The notes under the pieces were generated by a model. It saw nothing but the letters and a program-made list of their open reading frames with translations. It made no database searches and was not told the origin of the DNA. A DNA stretch of 64,000 nt from assembly GCF_001422365.1 (NCBI RefSeq), contig NZ_LMMT01000037.1, positions 1 to 64,000 on the forward strand, written 5' to 3'. Within the stretch, counting starts at the first letter, position 1, and each line of letters starts with the position of its first letter. Shown one piece after another: positions 9,099 through 20,694 of the stretch. Source of the DNA: Pseudorhodoferax sp. Leaf265 (GTDB taxonomy: Bacteria > Pseudomonadota > Gammaproteobacteria > Burkholderiales > Burkholderiaceae_C). Position numbers and translations under genes: made by a program.

Positions 9099-10904
9099 TC
9101 AGCCGCCCCGGGCCGCGCGTGCCACGCTCACCGGCACCGCGATCGGCAGATCCAGCAGCATCTGCGCCATGCCCTTGCCCAGCGGGTCCATGCGCATGGA
9201 CGAGGGGCCACCGCCGTCCAGCGCCTCGTGCAGCAGCAGGTTCATGGCCGCGATGCCGGGCAGGTAGAAGCGTTCGACGCGGCCGTGTACCAGGTGCGCG
9301 AAGTAGGCCGCCACCACCTGCGGCGTGAGCCGGTTCCACAGCAGCGGCAGCCATTCGGGCCGGCGCGCTACGATGCCGATGTTGGAGATGTCGCCCTTGT
9401 CGCCGCTGCGGGCCCAGGCCAGGTCGATCAGCCGGACTTCCGCGGCGGGCTCATCGGGTTCGTGCCATGCCGGCGGTTGCGGCGCCGCTGTCGTGTCGTC
9501 GCTCGGCGCGCCTGCGGCCACGTCCACGGCCTGACGCTGGCCGTCCAGCGACATGCTGACCGGCACGGCGTCCTTGCGCAGCAGGAAAGCGAAGGGCTTG
9601 ACCAGCGGCGACACGGCCGGGCGGCCGCCGCCCGGACTGGTCGTGCCCGGCGCCCAGGAGGTGCCCGACGGTGCGATCTCGCGCGCGAACATGGCCAGCG
9701 CGTTCTTGTCCGGATGGTTGGCGACCACGCGCAGCATCACCTCACGGGCCGCGCCTGTGCGCGCATGCGGCCCGTACAGCGTCTCGGCGCCCAGCACCTC
9801 GAGGTAGGTCGAGGTGTACGGCGGCAGACCTTGGGCCTGCAGGATCTCGCTCGTGCGCTCGAGGATCGCCTCGCCCGTGCGGCGTGCCTTTTTCGCTGCA
9901 TCGATGCCGACGAACACCATGCTGCCGGCGCAGCGAAAGCCCTCCAGCTGCGTGGCCGAGACCTTGTAGTGCGGCGTCGGCGCGCTGCCGCGGGCCGGGC
10001 CCACGCGCACGCGTTCCGCATCCAGCTGCGTGATCTCGACGCAACGGAAATCGCAGCGCACATCGGGCAGCAGGTAGTCGCCCGGATCGCCGATCTCGTA
10101 GAGCAGCTGCTCGGCCACGTTGGCACGCAGCATCCGTCCGCCCGTGCCCTCCGGCTTCGTCACGACGAAGCTGCCGTCGGCGCTGCACTCCACGACCGGG
10201 TAGCCCATGTGGGCCCAGTCCGGTACGTCTTCCCAGTCGGTGTGCAGGCCGCCCGTGGCCTGGCAGCCGCATTCGATGATGTGGCCGGCCAGGCTGCCCG
10301 AGGCCAGCCGGTCGTGGTCGTCGGCCGCCCAGCCGAAGGCGTGCATGAGCGCACCCAGCGTCACGGCGCTGTCCACGCAGCGGCCCGTGATGACGATGTC
10401 GGCCCCGGCCGCGAGGGCGGCCGCGATCGGCGTGGCGCCCAGGTAGGCGTTGGCACTCAGCACCTTCTCGGGCAGCGGTTCACCGGTGAACATGTCGCGC
10501 GCGCCGGCCGCGCGCAGCGCCGGCATCTGCGCGCTCACGTCGTCGCCCTCGACCACCGCGATGCGCAGCGCGATGCCCTGCGAATCGGCCAGCGCTTGCA
10601 GCGCCGCAGCGCAGCCCTGCGGGTTGATGCCGCCGGCGTTGCTGACCACGCGGATTCCCTGGCGCTTGACCTCGGCCAGCACGGACTTCATCGCGATGTC
10701 GACGAAGTCCGTCGCATAGCCCAGCTCCGGCTTCCTGGCCCGCGCGGCGGCCAGGATGGCCATGGTGGTCTCCGCCAGGTAGTCGAACACCAGGTAGTCG
10801 AGCCGGCCGCCGCGCACCAGCTGCGGCGCCGCCACCATGCTGTCGCCCCAGAAGCCCGAGGCCCCGCCGATGCGGACGGTCCTGGCGGCGGCAGATGTGC
10901 TCAT
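9099..10904 (-). CDS. AtuA-family protein (DUF1446), acyl-CoA catabolism associated
   Basis: A 601-residue cytoplasmic protein of the acyclic-terpene-utilisation AtuA family. The N-terminal domain has GGASGFWGDS near the start, LDYLVFDYLAE and the Gly-rich VITGRCVDSAVTLG. A smaller C-terminal domain contains DLAWARSGDKGDISNIG, typical of AtuA-like tails. The biochemical activity of the family is not established, but genes sit with geranyl- or methylcrotonyl-CoA type carboxylases, as here. I chose the ATG at 10904 over an ATG nine codons upstream because AGGAGA lies seven bases before it. It is divergent from the plus-strand operon. Confidence 0.8.
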   Translation of the reverse strand: MSTSAAARTVRIGGASGFWGDSMVAAPQLVRGGRLDYLVFDYLAETTMAILAAARARKPELGYATDFVDIAMKSVLAEVKRQGIRVVSNAGGINPQGCAAALQALADSQGIALRIAVVEGDDVSAQMPALRAAGARDMFTGEPLPEKVLSANAYLGATPIAAALAAGADIVITGRCVDSAVTLGALMHAFGWAADDHDRLASGSLAGHIIECGCQATGGLHTDWEDVPDWAHMGYPVVECSADGSFVVTKPEGTGGRMLRANVAEQLLYEIGDPGDYLLPDVRCDFRCVEITQLDAERVRVGPARGSAPTPHYKVSATQLEGFRCAGSMVFVGIDAAKKARRTGEAILERTSEILQAQGLPPYTSTYLEVLGAETLYGPHARTGAAREVMLRVVANHPDKNALAMFAREIAPSGTSWAPGTTSPGGGRPAVSPLVKPFAFLLRKDAVPVSMSLDGQRQAVDVAAGAPSDDTTAAPQPPAWHEPDEPAAEVRLIDLAWARSGDKGDISNIGIVARRPEWLPLLWNRLTPQVVAAYFAHLVHGRVERFYLPGIAAMNLLLHEALDGGGPSSMRMDPLGKGMAQMLLDLPIAVPVSVARAARGG

Positions 10905-11123
10905 GCGGTGTCTCCTGTCGATGGCAGACAAGCAGCTTAGCCCCTGGCCTCTGCCGCCGCTTGTGTCGAGGCGCTGGCGAAGAAGATTGCAATTTGTTCA
11001 TTTCGCATCACATAATTCGGCGAGATATCGTTCATTTTTCAGACAAGTAACCATGCCGATCGCCCCCGGTCCCCCGGTGGCGTCCTGTAGACCTTCGCCA
11101 CGGCGTACAGCCCGTCTTCAACC

Positions 11124-12701
11124 ATGTTCCTCAACCGCTTGCGCGTCGCCCACAAGCTCTGGTCCTCCATGCTGCTGCTGTTGCTCGCCGTCGTCGCGCT
11201 CGGCGGCTTGACGCTGTACAACGCCGGCCAGGCGTACCGGCAATCCCTGCTGGCCATGACGGCGGCGAATGCCCTGATCGAGCAGTCCATGCTCTGGAAG
11301 GGCCTGACCGAAGCAGCGGTCATCCGCAGCATGGCTTCGGCCATCAGCGCCGACCCTGCGGTGGGCGAGCTCTTCAAGGCCAACGTGGCGGGCGACGCCG
11401 ACCGCATCGCCAAGCTGCGCGAGAGCATCACCCAGCAGGCCGCTGCGCCCGCGGACCAGGCCCAGCTCAAGGACATCGTCGCCAAGGGCGGCGCGCTGCT
11501 GGCGGCCAGCCGGAAGGCCCGCGAACTCGGTGCCGCCGGCGATCGGGCCGCGGCGATCGCACTGGTCCAGGGCGAGTACAGCGCCGCCGCCCGTGCCTAC
11601 CTGGAGTCGATCGACGTGTTCGTCGAGCTGCAGCGCCGCAAGGGCGTCGACGCGGCTGCCGCGGCCGACGGCGCGCGCGAGGCCAGCGCGTCGTGGGGCG
11701 CGGCGGGCGCGGTCGTCGTGGTGTTGCTGGGCATGCTGGTCGCATGGTGGCTGGTGCGTTCGATCCGCCTGCCGCTGCAGGAGTCCATCCGCGTGGCCAC
11801 GGCCATCGCCGAGGGCGACCTGACGCAGCGCATCGATGCGCGCCGCCTCGACGAATTCGGTGAGCTGATGCGCGCGCTGCAGCACATGAACAGCTCGCTG
11901 GCGAACATCGTGGGCAATGTGCGTTCGTCCACCGACAGCATCGCCACCGCCTCCAGCGAGATCGCGCAGGGCAATGCCGACTTGTCCAACCGCACCGAGC
12001 AGACGGCCAGCAGCCTGCAGAGCACCGCCGCGTCGATGGAACAGCTGACCGCCACGGTGCAGCAGACCGCGGGCTCGGCCGGTACCGCCAGCCAGCTGGT
12101 GGCCTCGGCCACCGAGGTGGCCTCGCGGGGTGGCCAGGTCGTCTCGCAGGTGGTCAGCACCATGAGCGACATCAACACCAGCAGCAAGAAGATCAGCGAC
12201 ATCATCGGCGTGATCGACGGCATCGCGTTCCAGACCAACATCCTGGCGCTCAACGCGGCGGTGGAGGCCGCGCGCGCGGGCGAGCAGGGGCGCGGCTTCG
12301 CCGTCGTCGCCAGCGAGGTGCGCAGCCTGGCCGGCCGGTCGGCCGAGGCGGCCAAGGAGATCAAGGGCCTGATCGGCGCCTCGGTGCAGAAGGTCGAGAG
12401 CGGCACCCAACTGGTGGCCGACGCGGGCCGCACGATGGAGGAGATCGTGCATTCGGTGCAGCGCGTCAACGACATCATCGGTGAGATCCGCAGCGCCACA
12501 TCGGAGCAGAGCCAGGGCATCTCCGGCGTCAACCGGTCGGTCGCGGAGCTGGACCAGATGACGCAGCAGAACTCCGCCCTGGTCGAGCAGAGCTCGGCGG
12601 CCGCGCAAAGCCTGCGTGAGCAGGCACAAGGCCTGGCCGGGCTGGTGTCGGTGTTCCGGGTGGGTGGCGTGCAGGGCGCACGGCCGGCCTTGCGGGGCTG
12701 A
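11124..12701 (+). CDS. methyl-accepting chemotaxis protein
   Basis: A 525-residue transmembrane chemoreceptor. Membrane segments lie at about residues 14-32 ([17 protein letters not shown]) and 192-212 ([17 protein letters not shown]), enclosing a roughly 160-residue periplasmic helical sensor. A HAMP domain follows, then the cytoplasmic signalling hairpin with tip motif [20 protein letters not shown]. No CheR/CheB docking pentapeptide is present at the C-terminus (ends GARPALRG). It stands between the AtuA-family gene and the carboxylase cluster, so it may sense a substrate of that pathway (inference). An A/T-rich stretch at 10985-11050 probably holds its promoter. Confidence 0.92.
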   Translation: MFLNRLRVAHKLWSSMLLLLLAVVALGGLTLYNAGQAYRQSLLAMTAANALIEQSMLWKGLTEAAVIRSMASAISADPAVGELFKANVAGDADRIAKLRESITQQAAAPADQAQLKDIVAKGGALLAASRKARELGAAGDRAAAIALVQGEYSAAARAYLESIDVFVELQRRKGVDAAAAADGAREASASWGAAGAVVVVLLGMLVAWWLVRSIRLPLQESIRVATAIAEGDLTQRIDARRLDEFGELMRALQHMNSSLANIVGNVRSSTDSIATASSEIAQGNADLSNRTEQTASSLQSTAASMEQLTATVQQTAGSAGTASQLVASATEVASRGGQVVSQVVSTMSDINTSSKKISDIIGVIDGIAFQTNILALNAAVEAARAGEQGRGFAVVASEVRSLAGRSAEAAKEIKGLIGASVQKVESGTQLVADAGRTMEEIVHSVQRVNDIIGEIRSATSEQSQGISGVNRSVAELDQMTQQNSALVEQSSAAAQSLREQAQGLAGLVSVFRVGGVQGARPALRG

Positions 12702-12790
12702 GCGGCGCTGCAAGGGGCGGGGCTCCAGCCAGTTCGCGCAAGACCGGGGCGTGCGCTGGCCGCTAGCCTTGGCGGCTACCTGGAGCCCCC

Positions 12791-13966
12791 ATGGACTTTC
12801 TCGACGCCCCCGCGCTGCCCTTTTACTTCACGCCCGAGCACGAACAGTTCCGGGCCGCGCTGCGCGGCTTCATCGCGCGCGAGATCACGCCGCATGTGAG
12901 CGCCTGGGACGAGGCCGAGACCTTCCCGCGCGAACTCTATGCGCGCGTGGCCGAACTCGGCGTGCAGGGCCTGGGCTATCCTGAGGAGTACGGCGGCACG
13001 CCGGCCGACATCTTCTACCAGCTCATCGTGGCCGAGGAGTTCGCGCGCTGCGGCTGTGGCGGCGTGCAGGCCTCGCTGAACTCGCACAGCATCGCGCTGC
13101 CGCCCATTCTCAAGGCCGGCAGTGCCGCCATCCAGCGCCGCGTGATCCCGCCCGTGCTGCGCGGCGAGAAGATCGCGGCCCTGGCCGTGACCGAGCCCAG
13201 CGGCGGCTCCGATGTGGCCCACCTGCGCACCACGGCCATCCACGATGGCGGGCACTATGTGGTCAACGGCGAGAAGACCTTCATCACCTCGGGCATGCGG
13301 GCCGACTTCATCACCACGGCCGTGCGCACCGATCCCGCGGTCAGGGGTGCGGGCGGCATCTCGGTGCTCGTGATCGATGGCGACACGCCCGGCCTCACGC
13401 GCACGCCGCTGCGCAAGATGGGCTGGTGGAGCTCGGACACCGCCCACCTGCGCTTCGACAACTGCCGCGTGCCGCTGGCCAACCTCGTGGGCGAGGAGCA
13501 CCAGGGCTTCAAGGTGATCATGAACAACTTCAACAGCGAGCGCCTGTTCATGGCCGCGCTGGCCTGCGGCTTCGCCGAGGTCTGCCTGCGCGAGGCCGTG
13601 GACTGGGCGCGCCAGCGCCAGATCGCAGGCAGCCCGCTGGCCGAGCGCCAGGTGGTGCGCCACAAGCTGATGGACATGACCCAGCGCATCGACGCCGCGC
13701 GCACGCTGGTCTACGAACTGGCCTGGCGCATCGAGCACCGGCATGCGCGCCCTGCCCAGCTCGTCGCCCGCGTGTGCCTGGCCAAGGTGCAGGCCACGCA
13801 GGCCATGCAGTTCTGCGCCGACCAGGCGGTGCAGCTGCTGGGCGGCATGGGCTTCATGCGCGGCACGGCCAGCGAGCGCATCTACCGCGAGGTCAAGGTC
13901 ATGATGATCGGTGGCGGGTCCGAGGAGGTCATGAAGGACCTGGCGGCACGGCAGCTGGGCTTGTAG
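12791..13966 (+). CDS. acyl-CoA dehydrogenase
   Basis: A 391-residue FAD enzyme that oxidises an acyl-CoA to the 2-enoyl-CoA. The middle-domain signature LAVTEPSGGSDVAHLRTTA is near residues 134-152, the substrate and FAD region has ALACGFAEVCLREAV, and the C-terminal motif is QLLGGMGFMRGTASERIYREV followed by GGGSEEVM. It is the first enzyme of the plus-strand catabolic operon and lies 68 bases before the carboxyltransferase gene. The chain-length or branch preference cannot be read from sequence. By context it may act on a branched or terpenoid acyl-CoA. Confidence 0.9.
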   Translation: MDFLDAPALPFYFTPEHEQFRAALRGFIAREITPHVSAWDEAETFPRELYARVAELGVQGLGYPEEYGGTPADIFYQLIVAEEFARCGCGGVQASLNSHSIALPPILKAGSAAIQRRVIPPVLRGEKIAALAVTEPSGGSDVAHLRTTAIHDGGHYVVNGEKTFITSGMRADFITTAVRTDPAVRGAGGISVLVIDGDTPGLTRTPLRKMGWWSSDTAHLRFDNCRVPLANLVGEEHQGFKVIMNNFNSERLFMAALACGFAEVCLREAVDWARQRQIAGSPLAERQVVRHKLMDMTQRIDAARTLVYELAWRIEHRHARPAQLVARVCLAKVQATQAMQFCADQAVQLLGGMGFMRGTASERIYREVKVMMIGGGSEEVMKDLAARQLGL

Positions 13967-14033
13967 CCAGTTGGCACAAGACCCCCGGCGGGGCGCTGCC
14001 TAAGCTGCCGGCACCACCCTGGCCCAGAGCACC

Positions 14034-15656
14034 ATGAGCACCATCGAGTCCATCATCTCCCCCGGCAGCGACGCCTTCGAAGCCAACCGCACCGGCATGC
14101 TGGCCTTGCTCGAACGCGTGCACGGCTACACCCAGCGCAGCGTTGCCACCTCGGGCAGGTCGCGCGAGCGCTTCGCGCAACGCGGCCAGCTGCTGCCGCG
14201 CGAGCGGCTCGCGTTGCTGCTGGACCCGGGCACGCCGTTCCTGGAGATCGGCGCGCTGGCCGGGCTGGGCCTGGACAACCCCGACCTCGACAAAAGCGTG
14301 CCGGGCGGTGGCGTGATCGGCGGCATCGGCTGGGTGTCGGGCGTGCGCGTGATGGTCAATGCCTCCGACTCTGGCATCGACGCGGGCGCGCTGCAGCCCA
14401 TGGGCATTCCCAAGCAGCTGCGCCTGCAGGAACTGGCCCTGGAGAACAAACTGCCCTACGTGCAACTGGTCGAGAGCGCGGGTGCCAACCTCATGACCTA
14501 CCAGGTCGAGGAGTTCGTGACGGGCGGCAACCTGTTCCGCAACCTCGCGCGCCTCTCGGCCGCGGGCCTGCCCGTGGTCACCGTCACGCACGGCTCGTCC
14601 ACGGCCGGCGGCGCCTACCAGACCGGTCTGTCGGACTACATCGTCATGGTGCGCGGCCGCTCGCGTGCCTTCCTGGCCGGCCCCCCGCTGCTCAAGGCCG
14701 CCACGGGCGAGATCGCGACCGAGGAGGAACTCGGCGGCGCCGAGATGCACACCAGCATCTCGGGCCTGGGCGACTACCTGGCCGAGGACGACCGCGACGC
14801 GATCCGCATCGCGCGCGAGATCCTGGACGGCATCGACTGGCAGCGCGGCATGCCGGCAGAGCCCCCACGCAGCTTCAAGCCGCCGCGCTACGACGCCGAG
14901 GAACTGCTGGGCATCATGCCCATGGACCACAAGCGGCCGGTGGACATGAAGCAGGTCATCGCGCGCATCGCCGACGACTCCGAGTTCCTGGAGTTCGGCG
15001 CGAACTACGGCAGCGCCACGGTGGTCGGCCACATCAAGATCGAAGGGCTGCCGCTGGGCATCGTGACCAACAACGGCCCGATCGACCCGGCCGGCGCGAG
15101 CAAGGCCACGCACTTCATCCAGGCCTGCTGCCAGAGCCGCACGCCCATCCTGTACCTCAACAACACGACGGGCTTCATGGTCGGCAAGTCCTACGAGGAG
15201 GCCGGCATCATCAAGCACGGCTCCAAGATGATCCAGGCCGTGACCTGCGCCACGGTGCCGCAGATCACGATCTACTGCGGTGCCTCCTTCGGCGCCGGCA
15301 ACTACGGCATGTGCGGGCGCGGCTTCCACCCGCGCTTCTGCTTCTCCTGGCCCAACGCCAAGACCGCCGTGATGGGCGGCGAGCAGGCCGCGCAGACCAT
15401 GGTCAACGTGACCGAGGCGGCGATGCGGCGCAAGGGCGGCGAAGTCGACCGCGACAAGCTGGCGGAGATGGAGCGCCGCATCATCGAGCGCTTCGACAGC
15501 CAGATGAGCGTGTTCACGACCAGTGCCCGCATGCTGGACGATGCCGTGATCGACCCGCGCGACACGCGCGAGGTGCTGGCCCGCGTGCTGTCGATCTGCC
15601 GCGAATCGGAGCTGCGCCAGCCGCAGCCCATGCAGTTCTCCGTCGCCCGCCCTTGA
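14034..15656 (+). CDS. acyl-CoA carboxylase, carboxyltransferase (beta) subunit, methylcrotonyl/geranyl-CoA type
   Basis: A 540-residue carboxyltransferase that moves CO2 from biotin to an acyl-CoA. Family hallmarks include GGGVIGGIGWVSGVRVMV, the crotonase-like oxyanion segments SSTAGGAYQTG and GASFGAGNYGMCGRGF, and the region FMVGKSYEEAGIIKHG. Length matches the beta subunits of methylcrotonyl-CoA and geranyl-CoA carboxylases (about 535-540). The matching biotin subunit is two genes downstream. Whether the substrate is methylcrotonyl-CoA (leucine/isovalerate) or geranyl-CoA cannot be decided here. The AtuA-family neighbour favours a terpenoid or related branched acid. Confidence 0.9.
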   Translation: MSTIESIISPGSDAFEANRTGMLALLERVHGYTQRSVATSGRSRERFAQRGQLLPRERLALLLDPGTPFLEIGALAGLGLDNPDLDKSVPGGGVIGGIGWVSGVRVMVNASDSGIDAGALQPMGIPKQLRLQELALENKLPYVQLVESAGANLMTYQVEEFVTGGNLFRNLARLSAAGLPVVTVTHGSSTAGGAYQTGLSDYIVMVRGRSRAFLAGPPLLKAATGEIATEEELGGAEMHTSISGLGDYLAEDDRDAIRIAREILDGIDWQRGMPAEPPRSFKPPRYDAEELLGIMPMDHKRPVDMKQVIARIADDSEFLEFGANYGSATVVGHIKIEGLPLGIVTNNGPIDPAGASKATHFIQACCQSRTPILYLNNTTGFMVGKSYEEAGIIKHGSKMIQAVTCATVPQITIYCGASFGAGNYGMCGRGFHPRFCFSWPNAKTAVMGGEQAAQTMVNVTEAAMRRKGGEVDRDKLAEMERRIIERFDSQMSVFTTSARMLDDAVIDPRDTREVLARVLSICRESELRQPQPMQFSVARP

Positions 15657-15667
15657 GGAATACCCCC

Positions 15668-16822
15668 ATGCAACTGACGCCCGAACACGAGAGCGTGCGC
15701 GACACGCTGACCCGCTTCATCGACAAGGAGGTCAATCCCCATGTCGACGAATGGGAGCGCGCGCAGATCTTCCCGGCCCACCAGGTCTTTCGCCGGCTCG
15801 GCGAGCTGGGCATGCTGGGCCTGACCAAGCCCGCGGAGAACGGCGGCGCGGGGCTGGACTACTCGTACGGCGCCGTGATGGCCGAGGCCCTGGCCCACAT
15901 GCACTGCGGCGGCATCCCCATGGCCATCGGCGTGCAGACCGACATGGCCACGCCGGCGCTGGCCCACCGCGGCAGCCAGGAGCTGCGCGAGGAGTTCCTG
16001 GCGCCCGCCATCGCGGGCGAGTACGTGGCCTGCCTGGGCGTCTCCGAGGTCGGCAGCGGCTCCGACGTGGCTTCCGTGAAGACCACGGCGCGCAGGGAGG
16101 GTGGCGACTACGTCATCGACGGCGGCAAGATGTGGACCACCAACGGCACGCAGGCCGACTTCTGCGTGGTGCTGGCCAACACCTCGGAAGGTTCCTCGCA
16201 CAAGAACAAGTCGCTGATCGTCGTGCCCATGAAGACGCCCGGCGTCAGCGTGGCGCGCAAGCTCGTCAAGATGGGCATGCACGCGTCCGACACGGCGCAG
16301 CTGCACTTCGACAGCGTGCGCGTGCCGCAGCGCTACCGGATCGGCGAGGAGGGCATGGGCTTCATCTACCAGATGGAGCAGTTCCAGATCGAGCGGCTAT
16401 GGGGCGCGCTGAATGCGGGGGCGATGGCGCAGCGCGCCATCGACACCACCGTCGCCTACACGCGCGAACGCCGCGCCTTCGGCCGTTCCATCCTCGACAA
16501 CCAGTGGGTGCACTTCAAGCTGGCCGAACTGCAGACCGAGGTGGCGGCCCTGCGTGCGCTGAGCTGGCAGGGCGTGCAGGAGGTCGTGGCCGGCCAGGAC
16601 GCCACGCGCACCGCCACCATGGCCAAGCTCAAGGCCGGCCGCGTGGTCCGCGCCGTGGCCGACGGCTGCCTGCAGTTCTGGGGCGGCATGGGCTACATGG
16701 ACGAGACGCCGATCTCGCGCATCTTCCGCGACGGCCGCCTGACCTCCATCGGAGGCGGCGCTGACGAGGTCATGTTGCAGATCCTCTCCAAGTTCATGGG
16801 CACCTTCCCCTCGGGCCATTGA
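15668..16822 (+). CDS. acyl-CoA dehydrogenase (second of the operon)
   Basis: A 384-residue acyl-CoA dehydrogenase. It begins at the ATG at 15668, preceded by GAGG, 11 bases after the carboxyltransferase stop. A longer upstream frame only overlaps that gene and was rejected. Signatures are CLGVSEVGSGSDVASVKTTA, the Tyr/Arg-rich TVAYTRERRAFGRSI and the C-terminal FWGGMGYMDETPISRIFRD with GGGADEVM. It differs clearly from the first dehydrogenase of the cluster, so the two probably act on different steps, such as a saturated acid and a pathway intermediate (inference). Confidence 0.9.
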   Translation: MQLTPEHESVRDTLTRFIDKEVNPHVDEWERAQIFPAHQVFRRLGELGMLGLTKPAENGGAGLDYSYGAVMAEALAHMHCGGIPMAIGVQTDMATPALAHRGSQELREEFLAPAIAGEYVACLGVSEVGSGSDVASVKTTARREGGDYVIDGGKMWTTNGTQADFCVVLANTSEGSSHKNKSLIVVPMKTPGVSVARKLVKMGMHASDTAQLHFDSVRVPQRYRIGEEGMGFIYQMEQFQIERLWGALNAGAMAQRAIDTTVAYTRERRAFGRSILDNQWVHFKLAELQTEVAALRALSWQGVQEVVAGQDATRTATMAKLKAGRVVRAVADGCLQFWGGMGYMDETPISRIFRDGRLTSIGGGADEVMLQILSKFMGTFPSGH

Positions 16823-16823
16823 G

Positions 16824-18788
<1,965 letters not shown>

Positions 18789-18803
18789 ACACCGGGAGAC
18801 ACC

Positions 18804-19589
18804 ATGGGAGACCTTGCCAACGATGCCGTGGTCTGGGAGCGGCGCGGCCACGCGCTGTGGATCACGATCAACCGCCCCGACAAGCGCAACGCGATCAACA
18901 AGGACGTGGTGGCCGGCATCCGCGCCGGCTGGCGCGCCGCCCATGCCGACCCCGGCGTGCGCGTGGTCGTGCTGACGGGTGCGGGCGAGAAGGCCTTCTG
19001 CGCGGGCGGTGACCTGCAGCCAGGCGCCGGCTTCGCGTTCGACCTCTCGCAGCCCAGCGTGGATTACGCCGACATGCTGCGCGAGGTGCAGAACAGCACG
19101 CTGCCCTCCATCGCGCGCATCAACGGCGTCTGCATGGCCGGCGGCGTGGGCCTGGCCTGCATGACCGACCTGGCGATTGCGGCCGACCATGCGCAGTTCG
19201 GCCTGCCCGAGGTCAAGATCGGCATGTTCCCCATGCAGGTGCAGAGCCTGTTGCAGGACATCGTTCCGCGCCGCACCGTGCGCGAGTGGTGCCTGACGGG
19301 CGAGCCCTTCGGCGCGGCCGAGGCGCACGAGACCGGCCTCGTCAACTACGTGGTGCCGGGTGCCGATCTCGACGCCAGGACCGACTGGCTGGCCGAGCGC
19401 CTGGCCGGCAAGTCGCCCACCGCGATCCGGCGTGGCAAGTACGCCATGCGCGCCATGGCCGCGATGTCCTTCGACGAGGGCATCGCCTACACTGAGAGCC
19501 AGATCGCCCTGCTGGCCATGACCGAGGATGCGCGCGAGGGCCTGGCAGCGTTCAACGAGAAGAGGAAGCCGGTTTGGACGGGGCGCTGA
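18804..19589 (+). CDS. enoyl-CoA hydratase/isomerase family protein
   Basis: A 261-residue crotonase-fold enzyme. It shows NRPDKRNAINKDVV near the start, the oxyanion-hole segment GAGEKAFCAGGDL, and INGVCMAGGVGLACMTDLAIAA. In such clusters this member hydrates the carboxylated enoyl-CoA (methylglutaconyl-CoA or isohexenylglutaconyl-CoA). It is the last gene of the operon and meets the minus-strand kinase gene 16 bases later. No HMG-CoA lyase gene is adjacent, so the final cleavage must be encoded elsewhere. Confidence 0.85.
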   Translation: MGDLANDAVVWERRGHALWITINRPDKRNAINKDVVAGIRAGWRAAHADPGVRVVVLTGAGEKAFCAGGDLQPGAGFAFDLSQPSVDYADMLREVQNSTLPSIARINGVCMAGGVGLACMTDLAIAADHAQFGLPEVKIGMFPMQVQSLLQDIVPRRTVREWCLTGEPFGAAEAHETGLVNYVVPGADLDARTDWLAERLAGKSPTAIRRGKYAMRAMAAMSFDEGIAYTESQIALLAMTEDAREGLAAFNEKRKPVWTGR

Positions 19590-19605
19590 GCGGCGGTGCA
19601 GCCCG

Positions 19606-20607
19606 TCACAGCGGCAGCTCCAGCGTCTCCCACCGGCGCAGCATCTCCACCTGCCGGCGCAGGTAGTCCGTCGGCATCGCCTGCGAACCCCAGACCGGCA
19701 CCCGGCCCGCGTACTCGCCAAGCAGCCAGAACTGCCGCATGGCCATGCAGGGCGCGATGGCGGCCAGGTCTGCCTCGGCCACAGGCCGTGCCGCGCGGTA
19801 GGCCCGGATGAAGTGCTGCCACTGGCCCAGCACCTTGGCGCTGGGTGCGGCATCGGCGGCGCGAGGAAACAGGCTCCAGGGATAGACCGCCAGTTCGTAG
19901 GCCAGAAAGCCCGGGCCGGCCTCATCGAAGTCGAAGAACCAGGCTTGGCGCAGGCCGGCCGCGTCTGCCATGACGAAGTTGTTGCTGCCATGCGCATCGC
20001 CATGGCACAGCACGCGGCGCAGCGGCCCCATGGCTTCGATGCGCCGGTGCAGCCGTGTGCCGAGTTGCTCGAACTGCAGGCGCAACTCGGCGGTCATGGT
20101 GGGCGCGCGCAGCAGGCCCTGCAGCGGGCGCAGCAACAGGTGCTCGCAGTCCAGCGTGTAGGCGCTGGTCGTGCCGCGGTAGCTGTGGCCTGCAGCGTGC
20201 AGGGCGGCCAGCCCGCGTGCAAAGGCCTGGATGTCCTCGGCCTGGTCGCTGGTGGCCTCGCCGTCCACGTGTTCGAACAGGGCGAGCGCGCGTTCTCCCT
20301 CGGGCAGCGGCACCGCGATGGCGACCTTGCCGCGCGCAGTCGGCAGGCAGCGCGCCACGGCGCAGCCAGCGTCGGCCCAATGGGCCAGAGCTTGGGCTTC
20401 GAAGGCGAGGTTGTCCGCGCCGCGCGGCCGCTGGGAGCACAACCGTGCCACGGCGCGTCGGCCATCGGCGAAGTCCAGCCGGTAGACCTGGTTGAAGCTG
20501 CGGCGCAGGAATTCGGCCGCCACCACCGGCCCGAAGCCGTAGTGCGGTGCGACCAACCGCGCGATGCTTTGCGCCGTGGGGGTGGACTGCGCGATCTCCA
20601 ATTGCAT
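19606..20607 (-). CDS. aminoglycoside phosphotransferase (APH)-fold kinase
   Basis: A 333-residue kinase-fold protein, similar in layout to SrkA/homoserine-kinase-like enzymes. The catalytic loop is RVLCHGDAHGSNNFV, with the Asp acting as base. The metal-binding Asp lies in FFDFDEAGPGF. The N-terminal lobe contains RSFNQVYRLDFADGRRAVARL, placing the phosphate-binding strand. The start at 20607 (MQLEIAQ) was chosen; an in-frame ATG 19 codons upstream is possible. It is convergent with the hydratase gene. The substrate is unknown and I see no link to antibiotic resistance. Confidence 0.8.
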   Translation of the reverse strand: MQLEIAQSTPTAQSIARLVAPHYGFGPVVAAEFLRRSFNQVYRLDFADGRRAVARLCSQRPRGADNLAFEAQALAHWADAGCAVARCLPTARGKVAIAVPLPEGERALALFEHVDGEATSDQAEDIQAFARGLAALHAAGHSYRGTTSAYTLDCEHLLLRPLQGLLRAPTMTAELRLQFEQLGTRLHRRIEAMGPLRRVLCHGDAHGSNNFVMADAAGLRQAWFFDFDEAGPGFLAYELAVYPWSLFPRAADAAPSAKVLGQWQHFIRAYRAARPVAEADLAAIAPCMAMRQFWLLGEYAGRVPVWGSQAMPTDYLRRQVEMLRRWETLELPL

Positions 20608-20694
20608 GCGAGGACCTTGCCGAGGAAAGGGCGCGATCCTAGGCAGGGCCCGCGCCGGTGACAAGCCGGCGTTTGGGAAACCTTTGGGAAGTTC

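Noticed and set aside
9090-10940. A 616-codon plus-strand frame opposite the AtuA-family gene
   Set aside because: Arg/His/Gln-rich shadow frame; the minus-strand protein has a clear family identity and ribosome site.
15311-16822. A 503-codon version of the second acyl-CoA dehydrogenase
   Set aside because: The extra N-terminal part overlaps the carboxyltransferase gene in another frame and is not dehydrogenase-like; the ATG at 15668 has a ribosome site.
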